From Streptomyces adelaidensis (GTDB lineage Bacteria; Actinomycetota; Actinomycetes; Streptomycetales; Streptomycetaceae): a stretch of DNA of 64,000 bases. Position 1 is the stretch's first letter. Each line of letters starts with the position of its first letter. This document shows, in pieces, positions 33,065 through 43,443 of this stretch. The notes under the pieces are model-generated. The model ran no database searches, was not told where the DNA came from, and saw nothing but the letters and a program-made list of their open reading frames with translations. The translations under genes were made by a program, and so were the position numbers. The stretch covers positions 124,001 to 188,000 of the forward strand of contig NZ_JAEMUX010000002.1 of NCBI RefSeq assembly GCF_016598475.1. Direction: 5' to 3'.

Positions 33065-33892
33065 ATGAACGCAGGCAGACGTACCGCCGCGGTGGCCACG
33101 ATCGTGGGAGCGCTGGCTCTCTCGGTGCTCGGCGCCCCGGCGGCACAGGCGGCTGACACCGGTATCACCGTGTCGGACATCGTCATCAACAACGGCAAGC
33201 CGATCGTGGTCGGCACGTCGAAGGAGGTGGAGCCGCCCCTCAGCTTCAACATCGCTCTGCCGTCCGGGTACAGCACCGCGAACCCGTCCCGCTACGACGC
33301 GTCGCCGTTCCTCTACCGAGGCAGCATCGAGACGGCGGCCGACACCGGAGAGAACTTCATCCAGCCGGGCAGCTACACCTGCTACGAGATCGACTCCAAG
33401 CACGCCCGCTGCGAGGGCAACCTCTACATCGACCCGCACCCGAGCCAGGAGCACGTCGACTCCAACAGCGACGCCACCACCTGGAAGGTCGGCGTCTCGC
33501 TGCGCCTGTGGAAGGCCGACGGCGGCCTCAAGACCGAGGAACTCGAAACCCGGTCCAGGACCGTCCAGCTCAAGCGCGCGGCCAAGGCCACCGCCAACGC
33601 CTCGCCGGAGCCCGTCACCAAGGGCCAGAAGATCACCGTCACGGGCAAGCTGACCCGGGCGAACTGGAGCACCAAGAAGTACGGCGCCTACAGCGGCCGC
33701 ACGGTGACCCTCCAGTTCAAGGCGAAGGGCACCGACACCTTCAAGGCGGTCAAGAAGGCCACCACGAGTAGCACGGGTGTCCTCAAGACCACGGTCACCG
33801 CCGCCACCGACGGTTCCTGGCGCTGGGTGTACTACGGCAACACGACGACCGGCACCGCGACCGGCGCGGCGGACTACGTCGACGTGCGCTGA
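33065..33892 (+). CDS. Secreted protein of unknown function
   Basis: The 275-aa product has a clear signal peptide (MNAGRRTAAVATIVGALALSVLGAPAAQA) and no lipobox. The mature part has an N-terminal beta-rich domain (TVSDIVINNGKPIVVGTSKEVEPP) with two cysteines (YTCYEI, ARCEGN) likely to form a disulphide, and a C-terminal Ig-like region (TKGQKITVTGKLTRANW; YSGRTVTLQFKAKGTDTFKAVKKATTSSTG) resembling surface or adhesion modules. The ATG follows CCGGAGAGGTGTGA. A damaged partial copy lies at 38654-38830. I do not recognise a named family. Confidence 0.75.
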   Translation: MNAGRRTAAVATIVGALALSVLGAPAAQAADTGITVSDIVINNGKPIVVGTSKEVEPPLSFNIALPSGYSTANPSRYDASPFLYRGSIETAADTGENFIQPGSYTCYEIDSKHARCEGNLYIDPHPSQEHVDSNSDATTWKVGVSLRLWKADGGLKTEELETRSRTVQLKRAAKATANASPEPVTKGQKITVTGKLTRANWSTKKYGAYSGRTVTLQFKAKGTDTFKAVKKATTSSTGVLKTTVTAATDGSWRWVYYGNTTTGTATGAADYVDVR

Positions 33893-33914
33893 CCGCCGGT
33901 AGACCGAGCGGCGC

Positions 33915-36830
33915 TCAGTACAGGGTCGGGACCTCGCCCCCCTCCACCCATGTCAGCGTGACCTCCGCCAGACCGCGCAGCCGTCGTTCCGCTACGCCCT
34001 TCACGACGTCGGCGGTCGGTGGGGTCTGGCCCAGCCCGATGGCATAGCGGGTGGTGGGGGCCGTGGTGAAGGGGCGGGGCCAGGCGTGGCACTCGGGGGC
34101 CGCCTCCGCGAGGTCGGTCACCAGAGCCCGCATCCGGCCTCGTACCCGCCCCTCATCCGATCCCTCGCCCGCCGTCACGATCGCCCAGGCGGCGTGGCGG
34201 CGGTGGAGTGGAGGAGGGGCGAGGAGTTCGGCCCACGGGAGCGGGAGCGGAAGCGGAAGCGTGCTCGCCTCCGTCAACTCCCAAGCGTGGAACAGCTCTT
34301 GGGTGATGAGGTCGCGCATGCCCTCCGTGACCTGGTCCGTGCAGGGGCGCACCGGAGCCGAGGGCGTCGTGATGGTGAGGGGGAGGGGCGACAGGCCGGG
34401 CGCGCCCACCGGCTCGTGCCAGTCCCACGCCGCCCACGTCGCGAAGAAGTGCCGCAGCAGCTCGTCCGGCGGCAGGTCGCCCGCCTCGCTCGCGGTGCGG
34501 GCCGCCAGGACGGACCAGGCCAGGCCCGGCAGGCCGCCGAACGGTGCCGAGTCCAGACCCCGGGCCCTCGCCCACGCCTTGACCTGCCTGGCCAGCCGGG
34601 TGAAGGCCGGCCCGTGGGCACCCGCCGACGCGACCACCGCGTCCGCGTCGCTCACCGCGCTCAGCGCGATCGCCGCCGCCTCCCCCAGCTCGGCCCGCCG
34701 GTCCACCGCCTCGTCCGGAGCCATCGAACCGGTGGCCACGACGACCAGGTCCACATCCAAGCCCATCGCCAAGCCCGTCTCTGAGCCCATCTCCGGGCCC
34801 ACCACATCCGGCCCGCCGAGCCGCAGCCGCAGGCCCGGCACACGTGCCCCGACCACCTCGCGTACGTCCGTCGCCTCGGGGAGGGCCGTACTCAACTGCG
34901 CCTGAACTGCGGCCAGTTCGACCGTGCCGGGCAGCACTGCCACCAGATCCAGGTCCGCACCGGGCAGCGCACACCCCATGCGCCGGGAGCCGACGACGTG
35001 TACGACGCCGTCGGGCAACGCGTCCGCGATACGGCGGGTGATCCGGTCGGCCACACCGACGGCCACACCGACGACCTCCTTGTCGGACTTGCGTTCGGAC
35101 TTGCGTTCGGGCGGGGCCGTCTCCTCCCTCCAGCGCACCTCTCCCGTCCCCAGGCTCACCGTCGCCCGCACCCGCATCGGCTCGTCCCCGCGCCGCGACA
35201 GCAGCGCCAGCTCGCCGACCCTGGCCGGGATGGGGGCGAGCCGGGCCGCGCAGGCGGCGGCCAGGGCGTTCGGGTCGGTGGTGCGGCCCAGGCTGAGGTG
35301 CGGGGTGAAGCCCGCGTGGCGGCCACGGCAGTGCGGGAAGTGGCGTACGAGTGTGCGATGCAGCTCGGCCCATGGCCTCTCGCCGCCCGCCGCCGGGTCC
35401 AGCCACACCGTGGCGTCGTCCCGGTGCCCGAACCAGTGCACGCCTTCCAGCCGGGCGTCGAACGGAGCCGTCGCGGTGGTCGCAGCCAGCACCGACGCCG
35501 CCTGCTCGAAAACGTGTTCCGGTACGAAGCCGAAGAGCAGGTTCACATGGGGAGGCCAGCGGTGGATCTGCGGGTCGTGCTCCCGGCGGATGTCCTGCAA
35601 CGGCGCCCAGAGCTCCTCGGGAGGCAGCCACGCGAGTGCCGTACGGGGTGTCGGGCGGGCGTCGAGACGGTCGAGTACGGAATCGTCCTGCCCGTCCGCC
35701 GCCCCCGGTACCACCTCCACCCGCACCCCGTAGTGGTCCGAGATGTACAGTCCCTCCGCCGTGGGCGTGTCCCCGTACAGCTCGGCCCGCCGTACCCGCA
35801 GGCCCTCCCCGCGCAACAGCACCCGGTCCAGCCGCGACACCCGGCCCGTCAGGGACGAGATCGCGGCCAGCGGGTTGACGCCCGGATCGAAGGTCGGGGT
35901 CGCGTCGTCAGGGCCGTACGTCTCGCTCCACGCGTCCCGCATGCCGAGCGTCAGTTGTGGTGTGTCGCCGCCGTCGTTGAAGTCGCCCAGCAGGAGCAGA
36001 TCGGCGTCCAGGCCCGCCAACCCCTCGGCGACACGGGCCAGTTCGGCGGCGCGGCGACCGGCCCCGTTCTCGGAGTGGTCGCTGCTCAGATGCGTCGCCG
36101 CGACCACGAGAGGCCGCCCCACACCGGCCCCCTGCGCCTCCACGACCAACGCCGTCACCGCCTTGTGCGGCCCCAGCGCGTGCAACGCCGCCTCACGGAC
36201 CGGCAGCCGGCTCAGGAGCAGCAGACCGTACGCGTCCACGTCCCGCCCCCGGGGGTCCGTCCCCAGAGTCCAGCCCTCTGACCGCACCCAGGGTTCGCGC
36301 AGGAGCATGGTCACCAGCTCCGCCTCGACCTCCTGCAACGCGATCACGTCCACCTCGGCGTCGCGCAGGGCCCGCAGCAGCAGCGGCCGGCGCCGGGCAC
36401 TGTCGACGCGGTCGGCGTCGTACCGGTCCCAGAGGGTGTTCCAGGTCAGCACCCGCACTCCGCCGGAGCCGGCCCCGGTCCCGGTCGCGTCCCCGCGCGA
36501 TGAACGAGCCGCGGGCACCCACTCCTCCCCGTCCCACGCGTACGGCGTACGGGCCGTGAAGAACGGCGCCCGGATCAGCCGGGCCTCCCGCACCCGCCCC
36601 GCCCGCGTCGCGTCGATCCGGTCCACCCCCGTGGCCCGGTCCCACACCACCTCGCCGTCCGCCTCGAAGAACAGCACCCGGTGCCACGGGATCTCGCCGC
36701 CGGGCACGAACGCGGGCAGCGGGACCCGCTTGGGCGCGGCGCCTCGCTGGAGGACGCCGAGCACGAAGCGGGCCGGGTCGAAGCGCGCGTCCCAGCGCAC
36801 CCGGTGGTAGATCTCCTCGCTCGTCCGCAC
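33915..36830 (-). CDS. Multidomain RNA-repair protein: DUF504, EEP nuclease, 2H phosphoesterase, nucleotidyltransferase
   Basis: The 971-aa product joins four domains. DUF504 (1-90) is an RNA-repair-associated domain. An endonuclease/exonuclease/phosphatase domain (125-375) has N131, E167, GDFND at 282-286 and SDH at 364-366. A 2H phosphoesterase of the LigT type has its two H-x-N/S motifs at H428 and H511. A DNA-polymerase-beta-like nucleotidyltransferase with a poly(A)-polymerase-type C-terminus starts at GSRRMG 614, with D626 and D628 as metal ligands. All catalytic residues I can see are intact. The set could trim, open 2',3'-cyclic ends and add nucleotides to broken RNA. The GTG start follows GAGGAGCC and lies 6 nt after the stop of the RNA ligase-kinase gene, so the two are coupled. 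Substrate not known; tRNA is a reasonable guess. Confidence 0.85.
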   Translation of the reverse strand: MRTSEEIYHRVRWDARFDPARFVLGVLQRGAAPKRVPLPAFVPGGEIPWHRVLFFEADGEVVWDRATGVDRIDATRAGRVREARLIRAPFFTARTPYAWDGEEWVPAARSSRGDATGTGAGSGGVRVLTWNTLWDRYDADRVDSARRRPLLLRALRDAEVDVIALQEVEAELVTMLLREPWVRSEGWTLGTDPRGRDVDAYGLLLLSRLPVREAALHALGPHKAVTALVVEAQGAGVGRPLVVAATHLSSDHSENGAGRRAAELARVAEGLAGLDADLLLLGDFNDGGDTPQLTLGMRDAWSETYGPDDATPTFDPGVNPLAAISSLTGRVSRLDRVLLRGEGLRVRRAELYGDTPTAEGLYISDHYGVRVEVVPGAADGQDDSVLDRLDARPTPRTALAWLPPEELWAPLQDIRREHDPQIHRWPPHVNLLFGFVPEHVFEQAASVLAATTATAPFDARLEGVHWFGHRDDATVWLDPAAGGERPWAELHRTLVRHFPHCRGRHAGFTPHLSLGRTTDPNALAAACAARLAPIPARVGELALLSRRGDEPMRVRATVSLGTGEVRWREETAPPERKSERKSDKEVVGVAVGVADRITRRIADALPDGVVHVVGSRRMGCALPGADLDLVAVLPGTVELAAVQAQLSTALPEATDVREVVGARVPGLRLRLGGPDVVGPEMGSETGLAMGLDVDLVVVATGSMAPDEAVDRRAELGEAAAIALSAVSDADAVVASAGAHGPAFTRLARQVKAWARARGLDSAPFGGLPGLAWSVLAARTASEAGDLPPDELLRHFFATWAAWDWHEPVGAPGLSPLPLTITTPSAPVRPCTDQVTEGMRDLITQELFHAWELTEASTLPLPLPLPWAELLAPPPLHRRHAAWAIVTAGEGSDEGRVRGRMRALVTDLAEAAPECHAWPRPFTTAPTTRYAIGLGQTPPTADVVKGVAERRLRGLAEVTLTWVEGGEVPTLY

Positions 36831-36836
36831 GGCTCC

Positions 36837-38507
36837 TCAGACCTCTTCCTCTATGGTCCCGCTCGCCCCGATGTACCAGGTGCGATGCGCGTCGCCCGGA
36901 TACGGCGGGGCGAAGCGGCGCAGCTGGGCGGTGAGTACCTCGGGCGGTACCGGGTGCTCGCGGCGGGCGTTGCGTCGTATCAACTCGTCCTCGTCGACCA
37001 GGATCACGGCGTGGGTGATCAGGGCGTTACGGCGCTGGGCGACCGTGTGGACCAGCGAGCGCTGCCGGTGGCTGAGCGAGGTGGCGTCCCACACCACCGT
37101 CCCCCCGGCGGCCAGCGCCCCGTCCAGCCGGTCGAGCCCCGCACGCAGGACGTCCGTGTTGGCCCGCTGATCGGCACGCGCGCCATGCGCCTCGCGCAGC
37201 TCGTCCAATGACACGTACGCGTCAACGCTCGTGAGCCCCCGCCCGAACGTGCTCTTGCCACTCCCCGCCGGACCGGCCGAAAGGATCAACTTCGGGAAGG
37301 CACCCGACCGCCAGCGCCAGGTCGCGGCGACGGCCTCGTCCGCACCCCCGATCCGCCCCCGCGCATACGCCTCCCGCGCCTCGGCCCGGCACCGGACGGC
37401 CGCGTCGGCCGGCAGCCCGGCGAACGCCTCCCGCAGGGCACCCTCGTCCAGGCCGCCCACCTCCTCGGCATACAACGCCGACCACTCCACCTGCTCACGC
37501 GCCTCCACCGTCCCCGCCGTGGCCCGGGCGACCGCGTGCAGCAGACCGAGATCGGCGGCGAGGGACAGCCGCGCCAGACCGCTACGGCGATCCTCGTCCG
37601 GATACGGCCGGTGCAGCGCCGGATGCAGCCCCACGAGGTCGGCGACCCGACGCGCGAGCGGCATGCCGAGCACCCCGGCGAGCCGTGCCGCGACCCGCGC
37701 CCGCCGGCCTCCGGCTCCGTCGTGCAACAGCGCGGCCAGTACGCCGACGAGCCGGTCGTCCCCGGTCCGCCCCGCCGCGTCGAACCGGGCGACGGCCTCC
37801 GGGTCGCCCTCGCCGGACAGCCCGACGGCCTCCGCCAGCGCCGTGGCGTCCACGGTCGCGCCCGAGCGCAGCGCCCACAGCGCTGACTCAGCCCCCAGCC
37901 CGTTCTCCACGACAGCCGCGTGCATCCAGTGCTTATCCGTCCGCACATGCCCGGCCCGCACCCACTTGGCCACCCGCGCCCCGAACTCCTCCGCGCCGAA
38001 CCCCTCCACGACCCGGACGACATACCCCTCCTGCCGCCCGAGATCCAGCCGCAGCGCGCGCAGCACCCGCTCGTCGAACACACCCCGCCACAGGACCCGC
38101 GGCACAGGCACCCCGAGCCCCCGCAGAAAGTCCACCGTCCGGTCCCACTCCAGACAGCGCCCGTCCCCGTCCCACACCGAGAACCCGTAGAACCAGCTCT
38201 CCAGGTCGTCATACGCGATCGAGTGCCGCGCGAACACGTTCTCCCCACACACCCGCCAGCCCTCGGGTATGCCGTACCCGATCCGAGCCTGGAGCGCCTT
38301 GACCCACGTCCGGGACGGATGATGGGCCGAGTCGAGCGACCGCGCGTGCAGGCCGTCGGCGTACAGCGTCGTGTTCTCCCCGTCGAGCTTCTCCGTCACC
38401 ACGACCTCGCGGCCGCGCATCCCGGCCAGATCGGTGACCCGGACATCATCGGCGGTCGCGCCGGGGGACCAGGGCAGATGCCTGGTCCGCGGATAGTGCG
38501 TACGCAT
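36837..38507 (-). CDS. RNA ligase fused to a P-loop polynucleotide kinase
   Basis: The 556-aa product starts at ATG behind GGGGGAAC; an in-frame Met further upstream is rejected. The N-terminal half is an ATP-dependent RNA ligase: EKLDGEN with the adenylated lysine K40, SWFYGFSVWD (motif III), EGYVVRV at 160-166 (motif IV) and AKWVR with K181 (motif V). A helical middle region (about 205-400) leads to a kinase with the P-loop GPAGSGKST at 412-420 and VVWDATSLSHRQRS. The pairing heals 5' ends and seals RNA. It is the first gene of a two-gene operon with the 971-aa repair protein. Confidence 0.87.
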   Translation of the reverse strand: MRTHYPRTRHLPWSPGATADDVRVTDLAGMRGREVVVTEKLDGENTTLYADGLHARSLDSAHHPSRTWVKALQARIGYGIPEGWRVCGENVFARHSIAYDDLESWFYGFSVWDGDGRCLEWDRTVDFLRGLGVPVPRVLWRGVFDERVLRALRLDLGRQEGYVVRVVEGFGAEEFGARVAKWVRAGHVRTDKHWMHAAVVENGLGAESALWALRSGATVDATALAEAVGLSGEGDPEAVARFDAAGRTGDDRLVGVLAALLHDGAGGRRARVAARLAGVLGMPLARRVADLVGLHPALHRPYPDEDRRSGLARLSLAADLGLLHAVARATAGTVEAREQVEWSALYAEEVGGLDEGALREAFAGLPADAAVRCRAEAREAYARGRIGGADEAVAATWRWRSGAFPKLILSAGPAGSGKSTFGRGLTSVDAYVSLDELREAHGARADQRANTDVLRAGLDRLDGALAAGGTVVWDATSLSHRQRSLVHTVAQRRNALITHAVILVDEDELIRRNARREHPVPPEVLTAQLRRFAPPYPGDAHRTWYIGASGTIEEEV

Positions 38508-38653
38508 GATGAACGTTCCCCCGTGCCAGCCGATGTGCCTGATCAGCGTAGGAGCGGGGGTGAGGGCGGGCCAACGGATTACGTGCGGCTCAGTCCGGCC
38601 GGATCGCCACGGCCGCCGCTGGTTCGTGGTCGCGCCGCTCACTGAGGCGGTGC

Positions 38654-38830
38654 CACTGGGACGTCAAGACGCGTCCGTGGAAGGCCGGCGGCGGCCCCGA
38701 GGCCGAGGAGTACTGGACGCGGCCGCAAACCGTCCAGGTCAAGCGCGCGGCGAAGGCCACGGTCAAGCCGCGCCGGATCTGGTCACGAAGGGCAAGAAGG
38801 CCACCGCCGGCAGCACGCCTCAAGACCACC
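38654..38830 (+). pseudogene. Fragment of a paralogue of the secreted protein gene
   Basis: Translation gives HWDVKTRPWKAGGGPEAEEY then WTRPQTVQVKRAAKATV, which lines up with TTWKVGVSLRLWKADGGLKTEE then ETRSRTVQLKRAAKATA in the protein at 33065-33892. After a frame change LVTKGKKAT matches PVTKGQKIT. No start or downstream part remains, so it is a degenerate copy in the same orientation, 5 kb from the intact gene. Confidence 0.7.
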
Positions 38831-38909
38831 CGCCGAACCGCCCCCTGCCATGTGGGCCACCAGAGGAGGTCCCTCAACTCTTGGCCTCCCCATGCTGGAG
38901 GACCGCCGG

Positions 38910-39060
38910 GGCATAGGCGACACGGGGTCCAGGAGCCGCCCGGCACGGCGGGTGATCCGGGCCAGGAGCGTGCCATTGGCCGCGTAGACGTCGTACATGT
39001 CGTCGGCCTCCGGAACAGCCCGGTTGATGGAGCACCATGGGCTGCCACTCGATCCGTCAT
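38910..39060 (-). pseudogene. Possible gene fragment on the minus strand
   Basis: The minus-strand frame encodes SSGSPWCSINRAVPEADDMY and then DVYAANGTLLARITRRAGRLLDP, which has the composition and rhythm of a real beta-rich protein. It lacks a credible start, and the frame degenerates on both sides. I cannot name the family. Confidence 0.35.
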
Positions 39061-39416
39061 GGATTCGGAAGGATGAGAGTGCCTCGCGAACCCCCGGTCG
39101 CCCGGACCGTGGTGCGAAGACCCGGGCCGGCGGGGCGGCTGCCGGGCCGCGCGCGGTCGACAGCCGGATCGTTCGCGGATCGCATGCCGTCCGCGCAGTC
39201 GGCCAGGTCGACGACGAGCCGGGCCAGTGCCTCGAACCCGACCTTGAGTAGCCGGTCATGCCTGTCGTGCTCCCCCGAAGAATTTCGTCGGCTGACGATC
39301 TTCATACGACACATTCCGGCGCAGTACGGCGACTCTGCCTGCCGGCGCAGGTGGGTACGAAACCTCCCCGGACGCTCCACGCGTCGGCCCAGCTGCCTGT
39401 GGGAAGCCCTCCGGGT

Positions 39417-39444
39417 TTGACCTGCGTCACTCTCGGGGTAATCT
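39417..39444 (+). promoter_or_regulatory. S10 operon promoter
   Basis: TTGACC (39417-39422) and TAATCT (39439-39444) with a 16-bp spacer fit HrdB. Transcription from here gives a leader of about 380 nt before rpsJ. A weaker second pair starts with TTGGCG at 39456. Confidence 0.6.
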
Positions 39445-39739
39445 CTCCGGCTCGATTGGCGGAGCCGCTGCCCCGTATGGCAGACTAGCGGGGTTGCTCG
39501 GTCGAGTGTTGATGCTGCGCGCCTCCCGCCGGGAGGACCGGAAGCGAGTCCCACGGTACTCGTCGCCCTAACTGCCTCACGGCAGCGCTGGGGCGGACGT
39601 ACGGGAATCTTTCGGGAAGTGTCAGTGCGGCGCCGGCCAGGCACCCGGTGGGCTTCCGCCCCCGGCCTGCGGTTCCGGAAGGGCCGCGTTTCCCGGACTG
39701 GGGATGCTCGAACAAGGGGCATCTATGTCGGCGGGGGCG

Positions 39740-39766
39740 CGACACACCCGACCGCGTGGGTCGGAG
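39740..39766 (+). promoter_or_regulatory. Leader hairpin element shared with the rpsL leader
   Basis: Identical over 27 nt to 20258-20284, including the CCGACC/GGTCGG stem. It lies 62 nt before rpsJ. Confidence 0.65.
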
Positions 39767-39828
39767 GAGCGGGTCAGGGAACACCGGGTTCCAGAGCGTT
39801 AAACCAGACAAAGGACTACTGAGTAGCC

Positions 39829-40137
39829 ATGGCGGGACAGAAGATCCGCATCCGGCTCAAGGCCTACGACCACGAGGTCATCGATTCCTCGGCGAAGAAG
39901 ATCGTCGAGACGGTGACGCGCACTGGTGCGTCGGTCGCGGGCCCGGTGCCGCTGCCCACTGAGAAGAACGTGTACTGCGTCATCAAGTCGCCGCACAAGT
40001 ACAAGGACTCGCGCGAGCACTTCGAGATGCGCACGCACAAGCGCCTGATCGACATCCTCGACCCGACGCCCAAGACCGTTGACTCTCTGATGCGACTCGA
40101 CCTCCCGGCCGGTGTCGACATCGAGATCAAGCTCTGA
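39829..40137 (+). CDS. rpsJ: 30S ribosomal protein S10
   Basis: S10 is a component of the 30S head and, as NusE, a NusG/NusB partner in antitermination. The product is 102 aa, starting [19 protein letters not shown], with the conserved [10 protein letters not shown] loop. It is the first gene of the S10 operon. The ATG lies 26 nt downstream of the TTAAACC stretch and has the weak site GAGTAGCC. Confidence 0.99.
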   Translation: MAGQKIRIRLKAYDHEVIDSSAKKIVETVTRTGASVAGPVPLPTEKNVYCVIKSPHKYKDSREHFEMRTHKRLIDILDPTPKTVDSLMRLDLPAGVDIEIKL

Positions 40138-40154
40138 AGGCCGGTGATCTGAGA

Positions 40155-40799
40155 ATGGCTAAGCAGATCAAGGGCATCCTGGGCGAGAAGCTCGGCATGA
40201 CGCAGGTGTGGGACGAGAACAACCGTGTTGTTCCGGTCACCGTCGTCAAGGCCAGCCCGAACGTCGTCACCCAGGTCCGTACGAACGACGCCGACGGCTA
40301 CGAGGCGGTCCAGATCGCCTTTGGCGAGATCGACCCTCGCAAGGTGAACAAGCCCCTCAAGGGTCACTTCGCCAAGGCCGACGTCACTCCCCGCCGCCAC
40401 CTCGTCGAGATCCGCACCGCGGACGCCTCCGAGTACACGCTGGGTCAGGAGATCTCCGCCGAGGTCTTCGAGGCCGGCGTCAAGGTGGACGTGACCGGCA
40501 AGAGCAAGGGCAAGGGCTTCGCCGGTGTCATGAAGCGTCACAACTTCAAGGGCCTCGGCGCCGGTCACGGCACCCAGCGCAAGCACCGCTCCCCCGGTTC
40601 CATCGGTGGCTGCGCCACCCCGGGCCGTGTGTTCAAGGGCCTCCGCATGGCGGGTCGCATGGGCAACGAGCGGGTCACCACCCAGAACCTGACCGTCCAC
40701 GCCGTTGACGCGGAGAAGGGTCTGCTGCTCATCAAGGGCGCGGTTCCCGGTCCGAACGGCGGCCTCGTCCTGGTCCGCACCGCGGCCAAGGGGGCCTGA
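40155..40799 (+). CDS. rplC: 50S ribosomal protein L3
   Basis: L3 reaches the peptidyl transferase centre and nucleates 50S assembly. The product is 214 aa, starting [19 protein letters not shown], with the central loop [28 protein letters not shown]. It lies 17 nt after rpsJ. Confidence 0.99.
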   Translation: MAKQIKGILGEKLGMTQVWDENNRVVPVTVVKASPNVVTQVRTNDADGYEAVQIAFGEIDPRKVNKPLKGHFAKADVTPRRHLVEIRTADASEYTLGQEISAEVFEAGVKVDVTGKSKGKGFAGVMKRHNFKGLGAGHGTQRKHRSPGSIGGCATPGRVFKGLRMAGRMGNERVTTQNLTVHAVDAEKGLLLIKGAVPGPNGGLVLVRTAAKGA

Positions 40800-40806
40800 G
40801 GTACCG

Positions 40807-41466
40807 ATGAGCACTGTTGACATCCTTTCGCCTGCCGGCGAGAAGACCGGAAGCGTCGAACTCCCCGCGGAGATCTTCGGCGTGGAGAAGATCAGCATCC
40901 CGCTGATCCACCAGGTCGTCGTCGCGCAGAACGCGGCTGCCCGTCAGGGCACGCACAAGACCAAGCGCCGCGGTGAAGTCCGTGGTGGCGGCAGGAAGCC
41001 GTACCGCCAGAAGGGCACCGGCCGCGCCCGCCAGGGCTCGACCCGTGCGCCGCAGTTCGCCGGCGGTGGCGTCGTCCACGGCCCGCAGCCGCGTGACTAC
41101 TCGCAGCGGACCCCGAAGAAGATGAAGGCCGCGGCCCTGCGCCACGCCCTCACCGACCGGGCCCGCCACAACCGCATCCACGTCGTCACCGGCGTGATCG
41201 AGGGCGAGACCCCGTCCACCAAGGCCGCCAAGTCGCTGTTCGGCAAGATCTCGGAGCGCAAGAACCTGCTCCTGGTCGTCGACCGCGCCGACGAGGCCGC
41301 GTGGCTCTCCGCCCGCAACCTGCCCCAGGTCCACATCCTGGAGCCGGGCCAGCTGAACACGTACGACGTGATCGTCTCGGACGATGTGGTCTTCACCCAG
41401 GCCGCCCTTGAGTCCTTCGTGTCCGGCCCGAACACGGCCACCGACACCGAAGGGAGCGAGGCCTGA
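40807..41466 (+). CDS. rplD: 50S ribosomal protein L4
   Basis: L4 lines the exit tunnel (loop [33 protein letters not shown], residues about 45-78). In gamma-proteobacteria it also regulates the S10 operon. The product is 219 aa from the ATG at 40807; an upstream in-frame ATG inside rplC is rejected. Its stop overlaps the rplW start (TGATG). Confidence 0.98.
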   Translation: MSTVDILSPAGEKTGSVELPAEIFGVEKISIPLIHQVVVAQNAAARQGTHKTKRRGEVRGGGRKPYRQKGTGRARQGSTRAPQFAGGGVVHGPQPRDYSQRTPKKMKAAALRHALTDRARHNRIHVVTGVIEGETPSTKAAKSLFGKISERKNLLLVVDRADEAAWLSARNLPQVHILEPGQLNTYDVIVSDDVVFTQAALESFVSGPNTATDTEGSEA

Positions 41467-41885
41467 TGGCTACGCGTCACCCGAGCATCGCCTCCAAGGC
41501 GGCCAAGGCCGCCAAGGCCGCGCGCGTCGCCAAGGCGAAGCGCCACGCCACCGAGGGCAAGAACACCGTCGTCACCGCGCCCAGCAAGTCGTTCACGGAC
41601 CACCGTGACGTCCTGCTGAAGCCGGTCGTGTCGGAGAAGAGCTACGCGCTGCTCGACGAGGGCAAGTACACCTTCATCGTCGCGCCGGGCTCCAACAAGA
41701 CCCAGATCAAGCAGGCCGTCCAGGCGGTCTTCTCGGTCAAGGTCACCGGGGTCAACACGATCAACCGCCAGGGCAAGCGCAAGCGGACGAAGACGGGCTT
41801 CGGTAAGCGTGCCGACAGCAAGCGCGCGATCGTGACCCTTGCCGAAGGCGACCGTATCGACATCTTCGGCGGTCCGACCGCGTAA
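41466..41885 (+). CDS. rplW: 50S ribosomal protein L23
   Basis: L23 sits at the tunnel exit and docks trigger factor and SRP. The product is 139 aa, longer than the roughly 100 aa of most bacteria because of an Ala/Lys-rich N-terminal extension of about 35 residues ([21 protein letters not shown]), a feature of Streptomyces. The L23 core begins at [18 protein letters not shown]. The start overlaps the rplD stop. Confidence 0.98.
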   Translation: MATRHPSIASKAAKAAKAARVAKAKRHATEGKNTVVTAPSKSFTDHRDVLLKPVVSEKSYALLDEGKYTFIVAPGSNKTQIKQAVQAVFSVKVTGVNTINRQGKRKRTKTGFGKRADSKRAIVTLAEGDRIDIFGGPTA

Positions 41886-41923
41886 GCGGGTCGGATCGTC
41901 CGATATCGGACGAGGACTGAGAA

Positions 41924-42760
41924 ATGGGAATCCGCAAGTACAAGCCGACTACGCCGGGCCGTCGTGGTTCCAGCGTCGCCGACTTCGTCGAGATCACGCG
42001 GTCCACGCCGGAGAAGTCGCTGGTTCGCCCCCTGCACAGCAAGGGCGGCCGTAACAATTCCGGTCGTGTGACCGTCCGTCACCAGGGTGGTGGCCACAAG
42101 CGCGCCTACCGCGTGATCGACTTCCGTCGTCACGACAAGGACGGCGTGCCGGCGAAGGTCGCGCACATCGAGTACGACCCCAACCGCACCGCGCGCATCG
42201 CGCTGCTGCACTACGCCGACGGCGAGAAGCGCTACATCCTCGCCCCGCGCAACCTGCAGCAGGGTGACCGCGTCGAGAACGGTCCCGGGGCCGACATCAA
42301 GCCGGGCAACAACCTGGCCCTCCGCAACATCCCGGTCGGTACCACGATCCACGCGATCGAGCTCCGTCCCGGTGGCGGTGCCAAGTTCGCCCGCTCCGCC
42401 GGTGCCTCCGTGCAGCTGCTCGCGAAGGAGGGCTCGATGGCCCACCTCCGCATGCCGTCCGGTGAGATCCGCCTGGTCGACGTGCGCTGCCGCGCCACCG
42501 TCGGCGAGGTCGGCAACGCCGAGCAGAGCAACATCAACTGGGGCAAGGCCGGCCGTAAGCGCTGGCTGGGCGTCCGCCCGACCGTCCGCGGTGTGGCGAT
42601 GAACCCGGTTGACCACCCCCACGGTGGTGGTGAGGGCAAGACCTCCGGTGGTCGCCACCCGGTCAGCCCCTGGGGTCAGAAGGAGGGTCGTACTCGTTCG
42701 CCGAAGAAGGCTTCGAACAAGTACATCGTCCGCCGCCGCAAGACGAACAAGAAGCGCTAG
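41924..42760 (+). CDS. rplB: 50S ribosomal protein L2
   Basis: L2 is needed for subunit association and peptidyl transfer. The product is 278 aa, starting [18 protein letters not shown], with the conserved [17 protein letters not shown] block including the critical histidine. It lies 38 nt after rplW. Confidence 0.99.
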   Translation: MGIRKYKPTTPGRRGSSVADFVEITRSTPEKSLVRPLHSKGGRNNSGRVTVRHQGGGHKRAYRVIDFRRHDKDGVPAKVAHIEYDPNRTARIALLHYADGEKRYILAPRNLQQGDRVENGPGADIKPGNNLALRNIPVGTTIHAIELRPGGGAKFARSAGASVQLLAKEGSMAHLRMPSGEIRLVDVRCRATVGEVGNAEQSNINWGKAGRKRWLGVRPTVRGVAMNPVDHPHGGGEGKTSGGRHPVSPWGQKEGRTRSPKKASNKYIVRRRKTNKKR

Positions 42761-42772
42761 GAGCGGGTTTAG

Positions 42773-43054
42773 ATGCCGCGCAGTCTCAAGAAGGGGCCCT
42801 TCGTCGACGGACACCTCATCAAGAAGGTGGACGTACAGAACGAAGCCGGTACCAAGAACGTCATCAAGACCTGGTCCCGTCGCTCGATGATCATCCCGGC
42901 CATGCTCGGTCACACGATCGCGGTGCACAACGGCAAGATCCACATCCCGGTGTTTGTCACCGAGTCGATGGTCGGCCACAAGCTCGGCGAGTTCTCGCCG
43001 ACGCGCACCTTCCGGGGTCACGTCAAGGACGACCGGAAGTCGAAGCGCCGCTAA
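42773..43054 (+). CDS. rpsS: 30S ribosomal protein S19
   Basis: S19 lies in the head of the 30S subunit. The product is 93 aa, starting [19 protein letters not shown], with [16 protein letters not shown]. It starts 12 nt after rplB behind AGGAGCGGG. Confidence 0.99.
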   Translation: MPRSLKKGPFVDGHLIKKVDVQNEAGTKNVIKTWSRRSMIIPAMLGHTIAVHNGKIHIPVFVTESMVGHKLGEFSPTRTFRGHVKDDRKSKRR

Positions 43055-43095
43055 CGCGGGGTGGAATGACCATGACAGACACTGGAAGGACAACC

Positions 43096-43443
43096 ATGGA
43101 AGCCAGGGCCCAGGCGCGGTACATCCGCGTCACGCCCATGAAGGCCCGCCGCGTGGTGGACCTCATCCGTGGCATGGACGCCACGGAGGCTCAGGCCGTC
43201 CTGCGTTTCGCCCCGCAGGCCGCGAGCGTGCCGGTTGGCAAGGTGCTTGACAGCGCCATCGCCAATGCCGCGCACAACTACGAGCACACCGACGCCTCTT
43301 CGCTGGTCATCAGCGAGGCGTACGTCGACGAGGGCCCGACCCTGAAGCGGTTCCGTCCGCGCGCCCAGGGCCGTGCCTACCGGATCCGCAAGCGGACCAG
43401 CCACATCACCGTGGTCGTCAGCAGCAAGGAAGGAACCCGGTAA
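43096..43443 (+). CDS. rplV: 50S ribosomal protein L22
   Basis: L22 lines the exit tunnel and affects macrolide binding. The ATG at 43096 gives 115 aa ([19 protein letters not shown]) and has the ideal site GGAAGGA five bases upstream. In-frame ATGs at 43066 and 43072 would add 8-10 non-conserved residues ([10 protein letters not shown]) and have a poorer GGGGTGG site. Both longer forms remain possible. The stop overlaps the rpsC start (TAATG). Confidence 0.95.
   Translation: MEARAQARYIRVTPMKARRVVDLIRGMDATEAQAVLRFAPQAASVPVGKVLDSAIANAAHNYEHTDASSLVISEAYVDEGPTLKRFRPRAQGRAYRIRKRTSHITVVVSSKEGTR

Larger units (their letters stand above)
38508..39828. other. Remnant-rich region and S10 operon leader
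   Basis: I see no intact gene in this 1.3 kb. It holds a fragment related to the secreted protein gene (38654-38830), a second fragment on the minus strand (38910-39060), the S10 promoter (39417-39444), and a leader of nearly 400 nt with the shared 27-nt hairpin element. A minus-strand stretch near 39100-39250 (VGFEALARLVVDLADCADGMRSA) may be another decayed gene. Confidence 0.6.

Noticed and set aside
33915..36830. Several long open frames on the plus strand across the RNA-repair genes
   Set aside because: The minus-strand product has four recognisable domains with intact catalytic residues; the plus-strand frames have Arg/Pro/Ser-rich shadow translations.
43066..43095. Upstream ATGs as the rplV start
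   Set aside because: They have a weaker ribosome binding site than the ATG at 43096 and add non-conserved residues; kept as an alternative only.
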